64,000 nt of DNA from Bacteriovoracaceae bacterium (GTDB lineage: Bacteria; Bdellovibrionota; Bacteriovoracia; Bacteriovoracales; Bacteriovoracaceae), in contig JAMPXB010000015.1 in the NCBI GenBank assembly GCA_023701435.1, forward strand, positions 1 through 64,000, read 5' to 3'. The position numbers were made by a program, and so were the translations under genes. Below, piece by piece: positions 8,790 through 17,193 of the stretch. The notes beneath the pieces are model-generated. The model made no database searches. It was given only the letters and a program-made list of their open reading frames with translations, and was not told the DNA's origin. The first letter of the stretch is position 1. Each line of letters starts with the position of its first letter.

Positions 8790-9608
8790 ATGGCCCGGGA
8801 TCTCCAGCATCAAAAATTAAGCCCTGATTCTCATGAAATCATTCATCATTATGGAAAGAATGTTCATATTCTTTCATCCCCATTAATGCTGACTCTTTTG
8901 AGCAAACTGGGTTCCCCTGCCACATTCCAACCTCAAATTAACGAACTCACAGAGATGCTTTATTCTCACTTGATGGATACGGTCGTTGATTCTCTTTTCC
9001 CTAAAATACAGGGACGAGTTGAGACTCGTATGATTCAGACCCATCCGGAAGCCGTCTATGAAGGTGAAATGGTGGATTCGTCTACTCCTGTGGTGACAGT
9101 GGATCTGGCCCGGGCAGGAACTTATCCTTCTCATCTTTGCTATCATAAGCTCAATTATTTAATGAATCCTGCACTGGTGAGACAGGACCATTTCTATGTG
9201 GCCCGAGAATGCAATAAAGAGGGAAAGGTTGTTGGCGTAAACATCTCCGGCTCAAAAATCGGTGGTGGTGTTGATAAGGCGATTGTCCTGTTGCCTGATC
9301 CTATGGGTGCCACCGGCGGCACGATTGTGGAAGTTTATAATCACTATAAAAATAATGTCGGCGGAACACCTCTTCTTATGGTGGCCATGCATCTCATTGT
9401 CACTCCGGAGTACTTGAAAAAAGTTACCGAGCTCTGTCCTGATCTTCATATTTTCTCATTGAGACTCGATCGCGGTTTGTCTGCAGAGAAAGTTTTAAAT
9501 GAGGTTCCGGGAAAATTTTGGTCTGAAGAAAAAGGTTTAAATCAACATCAATATATTGTCCCAGGAGCGGGTGGTTTAGGAGAAATCTTAAACAACTCGT
9601 ACTGCTAG
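8790..9608 (+). CDS. Uracil phosphoribosyltransferase-like protein
   Basis: A 272-aa protein of the PRTase fold. The PRPP loop is DPMGATGGTI (about residues 170-179), nearly the UPRT consensus DPMLATGGS. Upstream segments ARAGTYPSHL and SGSKIGGGVD fit the flexible and substrate loops. The C-terminal uracil-binding motif, normally YIVPGLGDAGDR, reads YIVPGAGGLGE and the protein ends eight residues later. It is about 60 residues longer than classic Upp at the N-terminus. UMP formation from uracil is the simplest role, but the altered base-binding loop leaves another acceptor possible. AAGGA six bases upstream supports the start. Confidence 0.75.
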   Translation: MARDLQHQKLSPDSHEIIHHYGKNVHILSSPLMLTLLSKLGSPATFQPQINELTEMLYSHLMDTVVDSLFPKIQGRVETRMIQTHPEAVYEGEMVDSSTPVVTVDLARAGTYPSHLCYHKLNYLMNPALVRQDHFYVARECNKEGKVVGVNISGSKIGGGVDKAIVLLPDPMGATGGTIVEVYNHYKNNVGGTPLLMVAMHLIVTPEYLKKVTELCPDLHIFSLRLDRGLSAEKVLNEVPGKFWSEEKGLNQHQYIVPGAGGLGEILNNSYC

Positions 9609-9617
9609 GAGGGGAAC

Positions 9618-10148
9618 ATGGAACTGTATACACCTGAAGCATTAATCTCGGAAGAGGAGATCGCCCTGAGAATAGCTGCCCTTGGTGCCGCTATCACGAA
9701 AGATTTTGAGGATGAGGAGATCGTGGTCATTTGCGTTTTAAAAGGCGCTTTTATGTTCTGCTCTGACCTGATCAAAAAAATTAACCGTCCTTTGTCTCTT
9801 GATTTCATTTCACTTTCCAGTTACGGGGACTCAACTCATAGTTCAGGCAATGTGAAGCTGGACATGGACATCACCGCCAATATTGAAGGCAAGAACGTTG
9901 TCATCGTAGAGGATATTGTGGACTCTGGTTTGACCATCAAGACCTTGATGGAAATTCTTTCTGTCAGAAAACCTAAAACTATTAAGCTTGCTTCTTTGCT
10001 CTTTAAGCCCACCAAGCTTCAGCATAAAGTTACTATTGATTATCTCGGATTTGAGATTGAAGATAAATTTGTCATTGGTTATGGCCTGGATTATGCCGGC
10101 CGCTATCGTGAACTACCGTACATAGGAATTTTAAATGCAGGTAACTAA
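9618..10148 (+). CDS. hpt: Hypoxanthine phosphoribosyltransferase
   Basis: Converts hypoxanthine or guanine plus PRPP to IMP or GMP. 176 aa, standard length. PRPP-binding motif VVIVEDIVDSGLTI (about residues 94-107), the flexible-loop dipeptide in SLSSYGDST, and the base-binding tail GYGLDYAGRYRELPYIGIL are all intact. AGGAGGGG just before the ATG is a strong ribosome-binding site. It lies 10 bp after the UPRT-like gene and overlaps the GHMP kinase by 14 bp, so the three are probably one transcript. Confidence 0.93.
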   Translation: MELYTPEALISEEEIALRIAALGAAITKDFEDEEIVVICVLKGAFMFCSDLIKKINRPLSLDFISLSSYGDSTHSSGNVKLDMDITANIEGKNVVIVEDIVDSGLTIKTLMEILSVRKPKTIKLASLLFKPTKLQHKVTIDYLGFEIEDKFVIGYGLDYAGRYRELPYIGILNAGN

Positions 10149-11148
10149 CACCGGAAGTGTCAGGGTCGATCTGGTCGGGGGAACTCTCGACATTGAACCC
10201 ATTAATCTCATTATCAAGAATGTCGTCACATTGAATGTGGCCACCGGTCTGAAGGCTTCAGTCAGTCTGACTAAAACGTCTTTTGACGGAGTGGAAATCC
10301 ATTCAGCTGACTACAATAAAAATTATAAGTTCACCTCCTCAGAACTGACAGAAGACCGGGTAGTTTATTCCCGGGACTTTGGAGAGATGACTTTTGTTCT
10401 TCAGATCCTTCGTCTGTTTAACATCAATTCTCATATTAAGTTAGAGCTTGCTTCAGGGGCCCCTGCCGGTTCAGGTCTGGGCGGTTCTTCTGCAATGGGA
10501 GTGACTCTTTACCGCGCCCTCTGTAATTTTACCGGTTATAACTATGACCGCCATACTGCTGTCATGAGAGTTAAGGCCGTTGAGAGCCGTATTCTCAATC
10601 AAGGCATGGCCGGTTATCAGGATTATTTTCCTGCCCTTACCGGTGGAGTGCTGGCAGTCAGAGGTATTGAAGGGGAAATCAAGGTCGAGCAGCTTTATTC
10701 GGATGAATTAAAGGATGTGCTTGAGAATCATCTGACTCTTATTTCTTCAGGTCAGTCCCGCGCTTCTGGTATTAACAACTGGGAAGTCTACAAAGGTTTC
10801 TTTGATAAAAAACCGGAAGTCGTTCAGGGTCTAACCCGCATTGCTGAAATTTCTCATCAGACCTATGAAGCTTTGAAAACAAAACAATGGGATAAAATGC
10901 TCACGCTTATTGCTCTTGAAGGGCTGGAGCGGGAGAAGCTCTTTCCGGGGATTACGACTGATAAAATTCGTCAGTTTACTTCTGAACTTAAAAAAGATGG
11001 AAATGTGTTAGGATTAAAGATGTGTGGTGCTGGAGGCGGCGGTTGCTTCATTCTTGTGCACAAGGGACTTGATCCTAAAGTGATTGAGGCGAAAGTAAAG
11101 GCCCATGGGATGGAAATCTTGCCGTTTAAAGTAGAGTCACCACTTTAA
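10135..11148 (+). CDS. GHMP-family sugar kinase (HddA-like)
   Basis: A 337-aa kinase with the three GHMP motifs: VRVDLVGGTLDI at the N-terminus, the ATP loop GAPAGSGLGGSSAMG (about residues 108-122), and the C-terminal KMCGAGGGGCFILV. The segment AGYQDYFPALTGGV fits heptose-7-phosphate or related sugar kinases, so it may feed lipopolysaccharide heptose or nucleotide-sugar synthesis. Starts inside the end of hpt (14-bp overlap, AGGAA upstream). The substrate cannot be fixed from sequence alone, and galactokinase or mevalonate kinase relatives remain possible. Confidence 0.75.
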   Translation: MQVTNTGSVRVDLVGGTLDIEPINLIIKNVVTLNVATGLKASVSLTKTSFDGVEIHSADYNKNYKFTSSELTEDRVVYSRDFGEMTFVLQILRLFNINSHIKLELASGAPAGSGLGGSSAMGVTLYRALCNFTGYNYDRHTAVMRVKAVESRILNQGMAGYQDYFPALTGGVLAVRGIEGEIKVEQLYSDELKDVLENHLTLISSGQSRASGINNWEVYKGFFDKKPEVVQGLTRIAEISHQTYEALKTKQWDKMLTLIALEGLEREKLFPGITTDKIRQFTSELKKDGNVLGLKMCGAGGGGCFILVHKGLDPKVIEAKVKAHGMEILPFKVESPL

Positions 11149-11160
11149 AAAGGGCTTCTT

Positions 11161-12126
11161 TTGATTTCATCAATCAGAAATGTAGCAGGAATGAGTCTGG
11201 GAGGAGGAAGAAAGGAAAATTTCTTCTTCTCCTTACTGGAATATTTTCCTGAGAAAAAGCGCTGGTTCTTAAAATCACTCCATCAAGTAAAAGATGAAGA
11301 AATCCGGGATAGGGATGAGATCATCACTGCCTGGGTTGAGACCTACGGTTTAAAAAAACTGGTGGTTGATTTCCCCTTAAGTCGGCCCCCTTGTGAGAAC
11401 TCCTGTCTTTCTAACTGCACAGGAGCGAAGTTTTGTCCCAGACATGCTGTGATTGAGGTCAGGGAAGAAATGCAAAAGCTCCTTGATGAGGATGCTCATT
11501 TCCAAAAAACAAATCCTAAAAAATACGAACAAGAACGGGTCGCTTCTCAGGAAGTAGATTACTCCAAGAATCTCTTAAAGAAGAATACTGATGAGCACAT
11601 GCTTTCCAGATCTTTTAAGAGAAAGCTCCGCAAGGGATTTACTCCTTATTGGCATCGCCCGATTGATTTCTGGGTTTGGAAAAATTATTACGACCAGCTG
11701 CTGGAAGTTTTCAAAATTTCTTATGAATCATTTGGAAACGTTTCTTTTATGCTGCTGGCCCGTCTGAATTACCTCCTTCGGCATTTGCCTAAGGATCTGG
11801 CCATGTATGAATCAAATATTCATATATGCCTCCTGGAGCTCTATCGTGCCAGCATTGTCAGTAAGTCCTTACTTCTGCAATTGTTTGATCTGGATCTGGC
11901 CAGCTCAGCGCGGGAACAAATAATTCTGAACATCGAAGAGCATATGCATATCTTTATTTACGAGAACGATATGCAAACGATTATCAAAAATTCTCAGGCC
12001 TTTGATTCATTTATTCTATCAGTTGTCGGGCAGAGAATGCTGATGAATGGATTAAGAGAAGTTCCCGCGTGGGGGAACTCAGATGGTGGAAACTTTATTG
12101 TGCCTATCTTTCATGTTCAGGGATAA
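11161..12126 (+). CDS. Hypothetical protein with a cysteine cluster, 321 aa
   Basis: The N-terminal 80 residues have GMSLGGGRKENFFF and KKLVVDFPLS, reminiscent of RNase H-fold proteins of the DUF429 kind, though the first acidic residue is missing. Then a tight cluster CENSCLSNCTGAKFC (spacing C-x3-C-x3-C-x5-C) that could hold a metal, a basic patch SFKRKLRKG, and an all-helical C-terminal half. The start is TTG 11161 with AAGGG six bases upstream; no better ATG is near. It follows the GHMP kinase by 12 bp. No function assigned. Confidence 0.6.
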   Translation: MISSIRNVAGMSLGGGRKENFFFSLLEYFPEKKRWFLKSLHQVKDEEIRDRDEIITAWVETYGLKKLVVDFPLSRPPCENSCLSNCTGAKFCPRHAVIEVREEMQKLLDEDAHFQKTNPKKYEQERVASQEVDYSKNLLKKNTDEHMLSRSFKRKLRKGFTPYWHRPIDFWVWKNYYDQLLEVFKISYESFGNVSFMLLARLNYLLRHLPKDLAMYESNIHICLLELYRASIVSKSLLLQLFDLDLASSAREQIILNIEEHMHIFIYENDMQTIIKNSQAFDSFILSVVGQRMLMNGLREVPAWGNSDGGNFIVPIFHVQG

Positions 12127-12610
12127 TGTCGGTCGTTTCATACTTTAAGACCTTCACTCCCAGATACAGATAGAAATAAATAAACATGGTCAGAATATTG
12201 TAAGTAAACCATCCCAAACCAAGTCCTGCCTGATCAACAATGAAGGAAAGGGCAAAGATACTTCCGGTTAAAGTGTAGAAAAGAATATAGCCCTGGGCCC
12301 ATAGTTTTTTTCTGAGATAGAAGAAGTAGAAGAAGATGTTGTTGATCAAAATTAAAAACAAAAAGAAATAGAAGGTATTATCCAGGAAGGCCTTCATTTC
12401 CAGAATTGTTTCCGAAGAAAAGTTTTCCAGCAAATAGCCATTCTTCCTGACCATCTGGTGAACCAGGGTGGTGGAGAGATCTTTCTTTAACCAATACAGT
12501 CTTAAGTAGACGGTGTTGATAAGATCCAACGCCAGAAGCGCGATGACTGCCACGATGACAAAGCGGCGGCTGCCAAACTTAAGAAAATGTTTCTTCAATT
12601 TTTCCATCAT
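12104..12610 (-). CDS. Hypothetical four-TM membrane protein, 168 aa
   Basis: Four hydrophobic segments at about residues 17-36, 76-97, 105-125 and 130-152, with a positively charged N-terminus (MMEKLKKHFLK). A soluble loop of about 40 residues lies between the first two. Two adjacent ATGs (12610 and 12607) are possible starts. It is convergent with and overlaps the preceding gene by 23 bp, and diverges from the DUF2252 gene across 40 bp. No domain recognised. Confidence 0.65.
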   Translation of the reverse strand: MMEKLKKHFLKFGSRRFVIVAVIALLALDLINTVYLRLYWLKKDLSTTLVHQMVRKNGYLLENFSSETILEMKAFLDNTFYFFLFLILINNIFFYFFYLRKKLWAQGYILFYTLTGSIFALSFIVDQAGLGLGWFTYNILTMFIYFYLYLGVKVLKYETTDIIPEHER

Positions 12611-12616
12611 AATTTA

Positions 12617-12651
12617 TTGATTCCCACAATAAACGGCCTATAGTCTTATTA
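12617..12651 (+). promoter_or_regulatory. Promoter giving a leaderless DUF2252 mRNA
   Basis: TTGATT (12617-12622), a 16-bp spacer and TATAGT (12639-12644) place the expected transcription start at about 12651, exactly the A of the ATG. No Shine-Dalgarno sequence precedes the start codon. Confidence 0.5.
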
Positions 12652-13760
12652 TGAACGATTATTTCCGACTGGGCCATGTCTTTCAAAAACGCTTAAGTAC
12701 TGAGGCGCTTTCCCATCGGGAAGCACGCTATCTCTTCTTCCGCATTGCCTGTCCTTCCATGCAGAACCGATTTCCACGCTTTGTTGACTTGTCGGCAGTG
12801 CCTAAAACCTTTATTCATGGCAATCCTCATCTTGATAATTATGTTAAGACTTTTCATGGTTCGGCCATGCTTGACTTTGACCGTTCTCGAATAGGACCTT
12901 ACTGTTGGGACATCGTTCGTTTTTTAAGCTCACTATCGCTCAGAAGAGAAGAAACGGACGGATTCTTAGATCGCAAAGTCGTTGAGTGCTTTTTGGATGC
13001 TTATATATTGCATTTCCTGAGTCCTGAGATTCCCGCCAAGCAGGTGAAGATGCTTAAGGGAGTGGAACCTCAAAAATGGCAAATGACTTCCCGGTATTAT
13101 CTGCAGTCTAATAAGCGCTGGGCCAAAAAAATGCGCGATAATGCCCTTGATCCAAGCGATCCCACGGCCACAACTTTATTAAAAAAGTTTTTGGAATCAA
13201 GAAATGAATTAACGCTGCTAAATGACTATAAGGTCAGCGAGATTGGTCTCACTCCTGGAAGCCTCGGGAAGAAACATTTTATTTTTGCGCTCATGCCTAA
13301 GAATGAAGATTCTCGCTCTGATGCAATTATTCTGGATATTAAGGAAGTGTACACAGAGAAGGATAATAAGTTCTTTTATTCTCCTTCTTCTCACCATGGT
13401 GAAAGAATGATTCTTGCCAGTAAAATTTTTGCTGACGGAATGGAAGATCGTCTGGGCTTTTGCACTCTGGATAACAAGCAGTACTGGGGCAGACAGGTTC
13501 CAAGTTTTGCGGTGAAAGTTAAAAAATTTCTGAATAAAGAAGAACAATGTGACTTTGCTTATTCTGTCGGCTCGGAACTTGGTAAGGGACATCGCAAGGG
13601 ACTTTTAGTTCCTGAGGATTATATGGCCGTGGAAAAAGATCTGCTGCGGAATTTTGATAAGTACTACAAAGTAAGTAAGCTTTTTACTTATGAGCTCAAC
13701 CTCTCCTATGAAGCACTCATGAAAAGAATCAAGCTTTATCAGGCCTACCGGAGCTGGTAA
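12651..13760 (+). CDS. DUF2252 family protein
   Basis: A 369-aa protein with a kinase-like core: FIHGNPHLDNY (about residues 54-64) resembles the HGDxHxxN loop of aminoglycoside phosphotransferase folds, and LDFDRSRIGPYCWDIVRF carries the downstream acidic metal site. The C-terminal half keeps the DUF2252 layout with SSHHGERMILASK and a Tyr/Lys-rich end. Activity of the family is unknown; phosphotransfer is an inference from the motifs. It ends in a TAATG overlap with the TauE/SafE gene. It seems to be translated from a leaderless mRNA. Confidence 0.78.
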   Translation: MNDYFRLGHVFQKRLSTEALSHREARYLFFRIACPSMQNRFPRFVDLSAVPKTFIHGNPHLDNYVKTFHGSAMLDFDRSRIGPYCWDIVRFLSSLSLRREETDGFLDRKVVECFLDAYILHFLSPEIPAKQVKMLKGVEPQKWQMTSRYYLQSNKRWAKKMRDNALDPSDPTATTLLKKFLESRNELTLLNDYKVSEIGLTPGSLGKKHFIFALMPKNEDSRSDAIILDIKEVYTEKDNKFFYSPSSHHGERMILASKIFADGMEDRLGFCTLDNKQYWGRQVPSFAVKVKKFLNKEEQCDFAYSVGSELGKGHRKGLLVPEDYMAVEKDLLRNFDKYYKVSKLFTYELNLSYEALMKRIKLYQAYRSW

Positions 13761-14503
13761 TGCTTTCACTTTTACTATTATGCCTGTTGGTAACTGTTGG
13801 CTCTCTCATTACCAGTCTGACTGGTTTGGGAGGAGGGACCCTTATTCTTGCGGGACTCTTGTTGGTTTATCCCCCAGAGCTTGCTATTCCACTTCATAGT
13901 TTTACCCAGTTTTCTGCCAACGCCCTTCGCACTGGTTTATTTTTTAAATCCGTGAACTGGAGAGTTGTTGCCTCCTACGGGCTATTGATGTTGCCTGCCG
14001 CCTGGATGGCCGCCCGGATCTTTGATCTGATTAACCCCAGTATTCTAAAAATCATGGTCGGAATCTTTATCCTGTTTTCAATTATCCCTTTTAAGTTCAC
14101 TCCCAAGAGTGAACCTCGGCCACGAACCTTTATGATTATTGGAGCGCTCTCGGGCTTCCTGGGAGTTTTTGTGGGGGCCATTGGTCCGGCAGTTGTTCCC
14201 TTTTTTAACCGCCTTAAACTTTCCCGTGATGGAATTTTATCAACCAAGAGTGCCGGACAAATGCTTCTCCAGCTCTCAAAGATCATTGCTTTCACAGGAG
14301 CTGCCAGCATTAATTTTCTAGTGCTGAAAGACCAGATTTGGGTGTTAATTCTTGGAACGTTATTGGGAGTCGGGATTTCTCTGCCACTTGGAAAAAGAAT
14401 TTCAGATCAAAAATTTGATCTGGCGATTAATATCCTGTTGGGACTTATTTCAATAAAAGTTCTGGTGGAAGGTCTTCGGGAGCTAGTGCTTTTTAATGCA
14501 TGA
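13760..14503 (+). CDS. TauE/SafE-family permease
   Basis: A 247-aa inner-membrane protein with seven to eight TM segments and the two repeated family motifs: GSLITSLTGLGGGTLI near the N-terminus and GALSGFLGVFVGAIGPAVVP in the middle. Members export or import sulfite, sulfoacetate or other organic anions. One-base overlap with the DUF2252 gene suggests coupled expression. The 3' end overlaps the convergent DUF2203-like gene by 11 bp. The substrate cannot be told from sequence. Confidence 0.85.
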   Translation: MLSLLLLCLLVTVGSLITSLTGLGGGTLILAGLLLVYPPELAIPLHSFTQFSANALRTGLFFKSVNWRVVASYGLLMLPAAWMAARIFDLINPSILKIMVGIFILFSIIPFKFTPKSEPRPRTFMIIGALSGFLGVFVGAIGPAVVPFFNRLKLSRDGILSTKSAGQMLLQLSKIIAFTGAASINFLVLKDQIWVLILGTLLGVGISLPLGKRISDQKFDLAINILLGLISIKVLVEGLRELVLFNA

Positions 14504-14831
14504 ACAAGCGGTTTTCCGGGTATTCCCATAGGAAATGACCTTCTTCGCCTGGAATGCGGACTTTACATAAAGAAACAGGAATGGCCCCTAAACGGCGGAC
14601 CTTATCTGACCAGCTTTGAAGAGAAGTATTGATCTTCTCCTGAATGTTTTCAGCTTTCTCAGAGTTGGTTTTAAAAAATGATAATTGAGAGTTAAGAACG
14701 TTGAGATCGCGCTTGGTTTTTGCAGAAATGTGCATAAGCAGAGGTACCAATTCCAACGCCTCTTCGTGAGTGAAGGTCTTGGTTTGATTCAATGGATAAA
14801 TATTCCGTACGTTATCGAAACTTGCTTCCAT
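14493..14831 (-). CDS. DUF2203-like small protein, 112 aa
   Basis: The start FTHEEALELVPLLMHI resembles the F-T-x-E-EA-x-x-L-P-x-L opening of DUF2203 proteins. A helical middle follows, and the end LGAIPVSLCKVRIPGEEGHFLWEYPE matches the family's beta-strand tail. The family has no assigned activity. Its ATG overlaps the smpB stop by one base (TAATG), so it is translated with smpB. Confidence 0.6.
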   Translation of the reverse strand: MEASFDNVRNIYPLNQTKTFTHEEALELVPLLMHISAKTKRDLNVLNSQLSFFKTNSEKAENIQEKINTSLQSWSDKVRRLGAIPVSLCKVRIPGEEGHFLWEYPENRLFMH

Positions 14832-15280
14832 TACTCAAATTGTCCTTGTCTTAGTTTGCGCTCCACGTCCTTTTTAGCAGCAGTATCACGCTTATCAAAG
14901 AGTTTTTTCCCTTTGGCCAGAGCAATTTCACACTTCACTAAAGAGTCTTTGAAGTACAGCGCCAAAGGGATAATGGTATAGCCCTTAGTGGCCATCTTTT
15001 TCTCAATCTGCTTGATTTCATCACGTTTTAACAAGAGCTTACGCTTTCTTGTTTCGGGATGATTATGGATATTTCCAAATTCGTAATGGGGGATTGTGGC
15101 ATTTTGCAGCCATACTTCTCCATGAGAATCGATCGCTACATAGGCTTCATTAATGATGCCTTTGCCCAGTCTCAAAGATTTAACTTCTGTTCCAAGTAAT
15201 GCAACGCCGCACTCATACTTCTCTTCCAAAAAGTAGTCATATCCAGCACGTTGATTTTTACAGATTAGTTTTACGCCCAT
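14831..15280 (-). CDS. smpB: SsrA-binding protein SmpB
   Basis: Binds tmRNA and brings it to stalled ribosomes for trans-translation. 149 aa, standard length. Core motifs are all present: KNQRAGYDYF, GVALLGTEVKSLR, the ATIPHYEFGNIHNHPETRKRKLLL RNA-binding segment (given in part), and the C-terminal tail KGKKLFDKRDTAAKKD that enters the A site. No tmRNA gene was found in the window. A 66-bp gap separates it from rsmA. Confidence 0.95.
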   Translation of the reverse strand: MGVKLICKNQRAGYDYFLEEKYECGVALLGTEVKSLRLGKGIINEAYVAIDSHGEVWLQNATIPHYEFGNIHNHPETRKRKLLLKRDEIKQIEKKMATKGYTIIPLALYFKDSLVKCEIALAKGKKLFDKRDTAAKKDVERKLRQGQFE

Positions 15281-15346
15281 AAGGATAATGACTATACCAC
15301 TAGGAAATTGAATTGAGGATAAATCAGTTACAGAAAAATCAGCTAT

Positions 15347-16135
15347 TTATTTAGCGGTCTTAAAAAGATTGATGACATCGTCATAAGACAGCGCCTCCGC
15401 CCTGATTTGCGGGTCAAGTTTGGCCTGGCCAAGACGTTCCAGGGCCGCATCCGCTCCCCATTCATTTTTAAGAATTCCCCCTAACTGCTTTCTTCTTTGA
15501 CCGAAAACCAGTCGGAGGTATTTTTCAAAGGCATCAATATTGGAAAGAGGAATGTCGGAATGTTCTTTGCGCTTAAAGCCCAGCACCTGTGAGTCCACTT
15601 TGGGCGGAGGAACAAAAGCTCCTGGAGGAGCGTAGACTACATGTTTTAACTCAAACTGCGAGCGGCAGATGGCATGTAAAGACCCCATGGCATTACGTGG
15701 GTCGTTGGGAAGAATTTTTTGGGCCACTTCTTTTTGATACATCAAAGTCAGATGAGTGATTTCCGGAATTCGTAAAAATGAAAGAGTCAGGGGGACACTC
15801 ACATTATAGGGAAGATTTGAAACGAGCCAGATGGACTTAAAACCATGTTTGTCCAGGAAGGCTTTCCAATCAAACTCCAAAGCATCCTGACGAAAAATAT
15901 GCTCGGCCCCTACCACTGGCGCCAACAATTCAACAAAGCGCTCATCCATTTCAATAACAAACAGTGGAACGTTATACTTGGCCAGATGGGGAGTCAGGAC
16001 TGCCGGACCCGGTCCAATCTCAACAATGGCATCAATGCCTTCAGGTAGAGGAGAGGTGATTTTACTGATAACTGTTGGACTGCTTAAAAAGTGCTGGCCG
16101 AAACTCTTGTTGGCCATGGGAAAGCGATGACCCAT
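15347..16135 (-). CDS. rsmA: 16S rRNA dimethyladenosine transferase (KsgA/RsmA)
   Basis: Dimethylates two adjacent adenosines near the 3' end of 16S rRNA during small-subunit maturation. 262 aa. SAM-binding motif IVEIGPGPAVLTPHL, catalytic motif IV NLPYNVSVPL, N-terminal FGQHFLSSP, and the C-terminal GQRRKQLGGIL helix are intact. The ATG overlaps the tsaD stop by one base (TAATG). A second Met at residue 7 is possible, but the overlap supports the first. Confidence 0.93.
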   Translation of the reverse strand: MGHRFPMANKSFGQHFLSSPTVISKITSPLPEGIDAIVEIGPGPAVLTPHLAKYNVPLFVIEMDERFVELLAPVVGAEHIFRQDALEFDWKAFLDKHGFKSIWLVSNLPYNVSVPLTLSFLRIPEITHLTLMYQKEVAQKILPNDPRNAMGSLHAICRSQFELKHVVYAPPGAFVPPPKVDSQVLGFKRKEHSDIPLSNIDAFEKYLRLVFGQRRKQLGGILKNEWGADAALERLGQAKLDPQIRAEALSYDDVINLFKTAK

Positions 16136-17193
16136 TATTTTTTCTCCACAAATCGAGAGCGGGCATCAAGACCCAAGCATTCAGGAAACGAGACGGATAG
16201 TTCCGGAACTCTTGCTGCCCAATTAGCGATCATGCCGGCATTATCAGTTGAATAAACAGGTTTTACCACATGCACCTTTTTGAACTTTTCCTGAAAGACC
16301 GTTTTTAAGCGAGAGTTGCAGGCAACTCCACCACCGATGACGATGGGTGTATCAAAATTTTTAACTTTTTGGTTCAATACTTTTTCAATAACTTCTTCGG
16401 CCTTAATTCTTAGAGTCTGAACAATGGCTTCCTGATAACCGGCACACAGATCAGGAGTTTCTGCTTTAATTTCTTCGGGGGTCATCTTTTGAAGTTTAAC
16501 TCTTAGAGCAGTCTTAAGACCTGAGAAGCTCATTTTGCCTGGACGATCTCTCATATAGCTAATGGGGAAATTAAATTTATCTTTGTCTCCACCGCGGGCA
16601 AGTTCATCAATGATTCTGCCAGCAGGGTAACCAACGCCTAAAAGTTTTCCACCCTTATCAAAGGCTTCTCCGGCGGCGTCGTCGAGAGTATTTCCCAGAA
16701 TTTCCATCTCATTAGGGCCCGTAACCCACATGAAAGCAGTGTGTCCGCCGCTGACTAAAAGTCCCATGTAGGGATAGCCCACTTTCTCTGTGAGATGAAT
16801 GGCTTCAAGATGAGCATAGAGATGATTAACAGGAATAATGGGAAGTTCTTTCATCATGGCAAAAGTTTTTGCCAAGTTAATCCCGGTCAGCAGCGAGCCA
16901 ACCAGACCAGGGTGAGTGGTCACGGCGACTTCTGTAATATCTTCGGGAGTAATATTGGCCTCTTTAAAGCTGACCTCTAAGAGAGGAGGGATCGCCTTAA
17001 CATGAGAGCGTGCGGCCAGCTCGGGAACGACTCCTCCCCATTTTGAAAGGAGGAAGTCCTGATTGTAGCTATTGAGAGCAAGAATCTTATTTTGTTCGCC
17101 GGCTTCGAGAATGCAAATAGAGGTGTCGTCACAACTTGTTTCAACACCCAGGATTATTCTTCGGTTCAGATCAGATTTCTTTTTTGGCTTCAT
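16135..17193 (-). CDS. tsaD: tRNA threonylcarbamoyladenosine synthase subunit TsaD
   Basis: Transfers the threonylcarbamoyl group to A37 of tRNAs reading ANN codons, with TsaB and TsaE. 352 aa. ATPase-fold motifs are intact: GVETSCDDTS at the start, the metal-binding HLYAHLEA, GLLVSGGHTAF, and GGGVACNSRLK near the end. It overlaps the CpoB-like gene by 23 bp and rsmA by one base, so three unrelated housekeeping and envelope genes share one transcript. Confidence 0.95.
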   Translation of the reverse strand: MKPKKKSDLNRRIILGVETSCDDTSICILEAGEQNKILALNSYNQDFLLSKWGGVVPELAARSHVKAIPPLLEVSFKEANITPEDITEVAVTTHPGLVGSLLTGINLAKTFAMMKELPIIPVNHLYAHLEAIHLTEKVGYPYMGLLVSGGHTAFMWVTGPNEMEILGNTLDDAAGEAFDKGGKLLGVGYPAGRIIDELARGGDKDKFNFPISYMRDRPGKMSFSGLKTALRVKLQKMTPEEIKAETPDLCAGYQEAIVQTLRIKAEEVIEKVLNQKVKNFDTPIVIGGGVACNSRLKTVFQEKFKKVHVVKPVYSTDNAGMIANWAARVPELSVSFPECLGLDARSRFVEKK

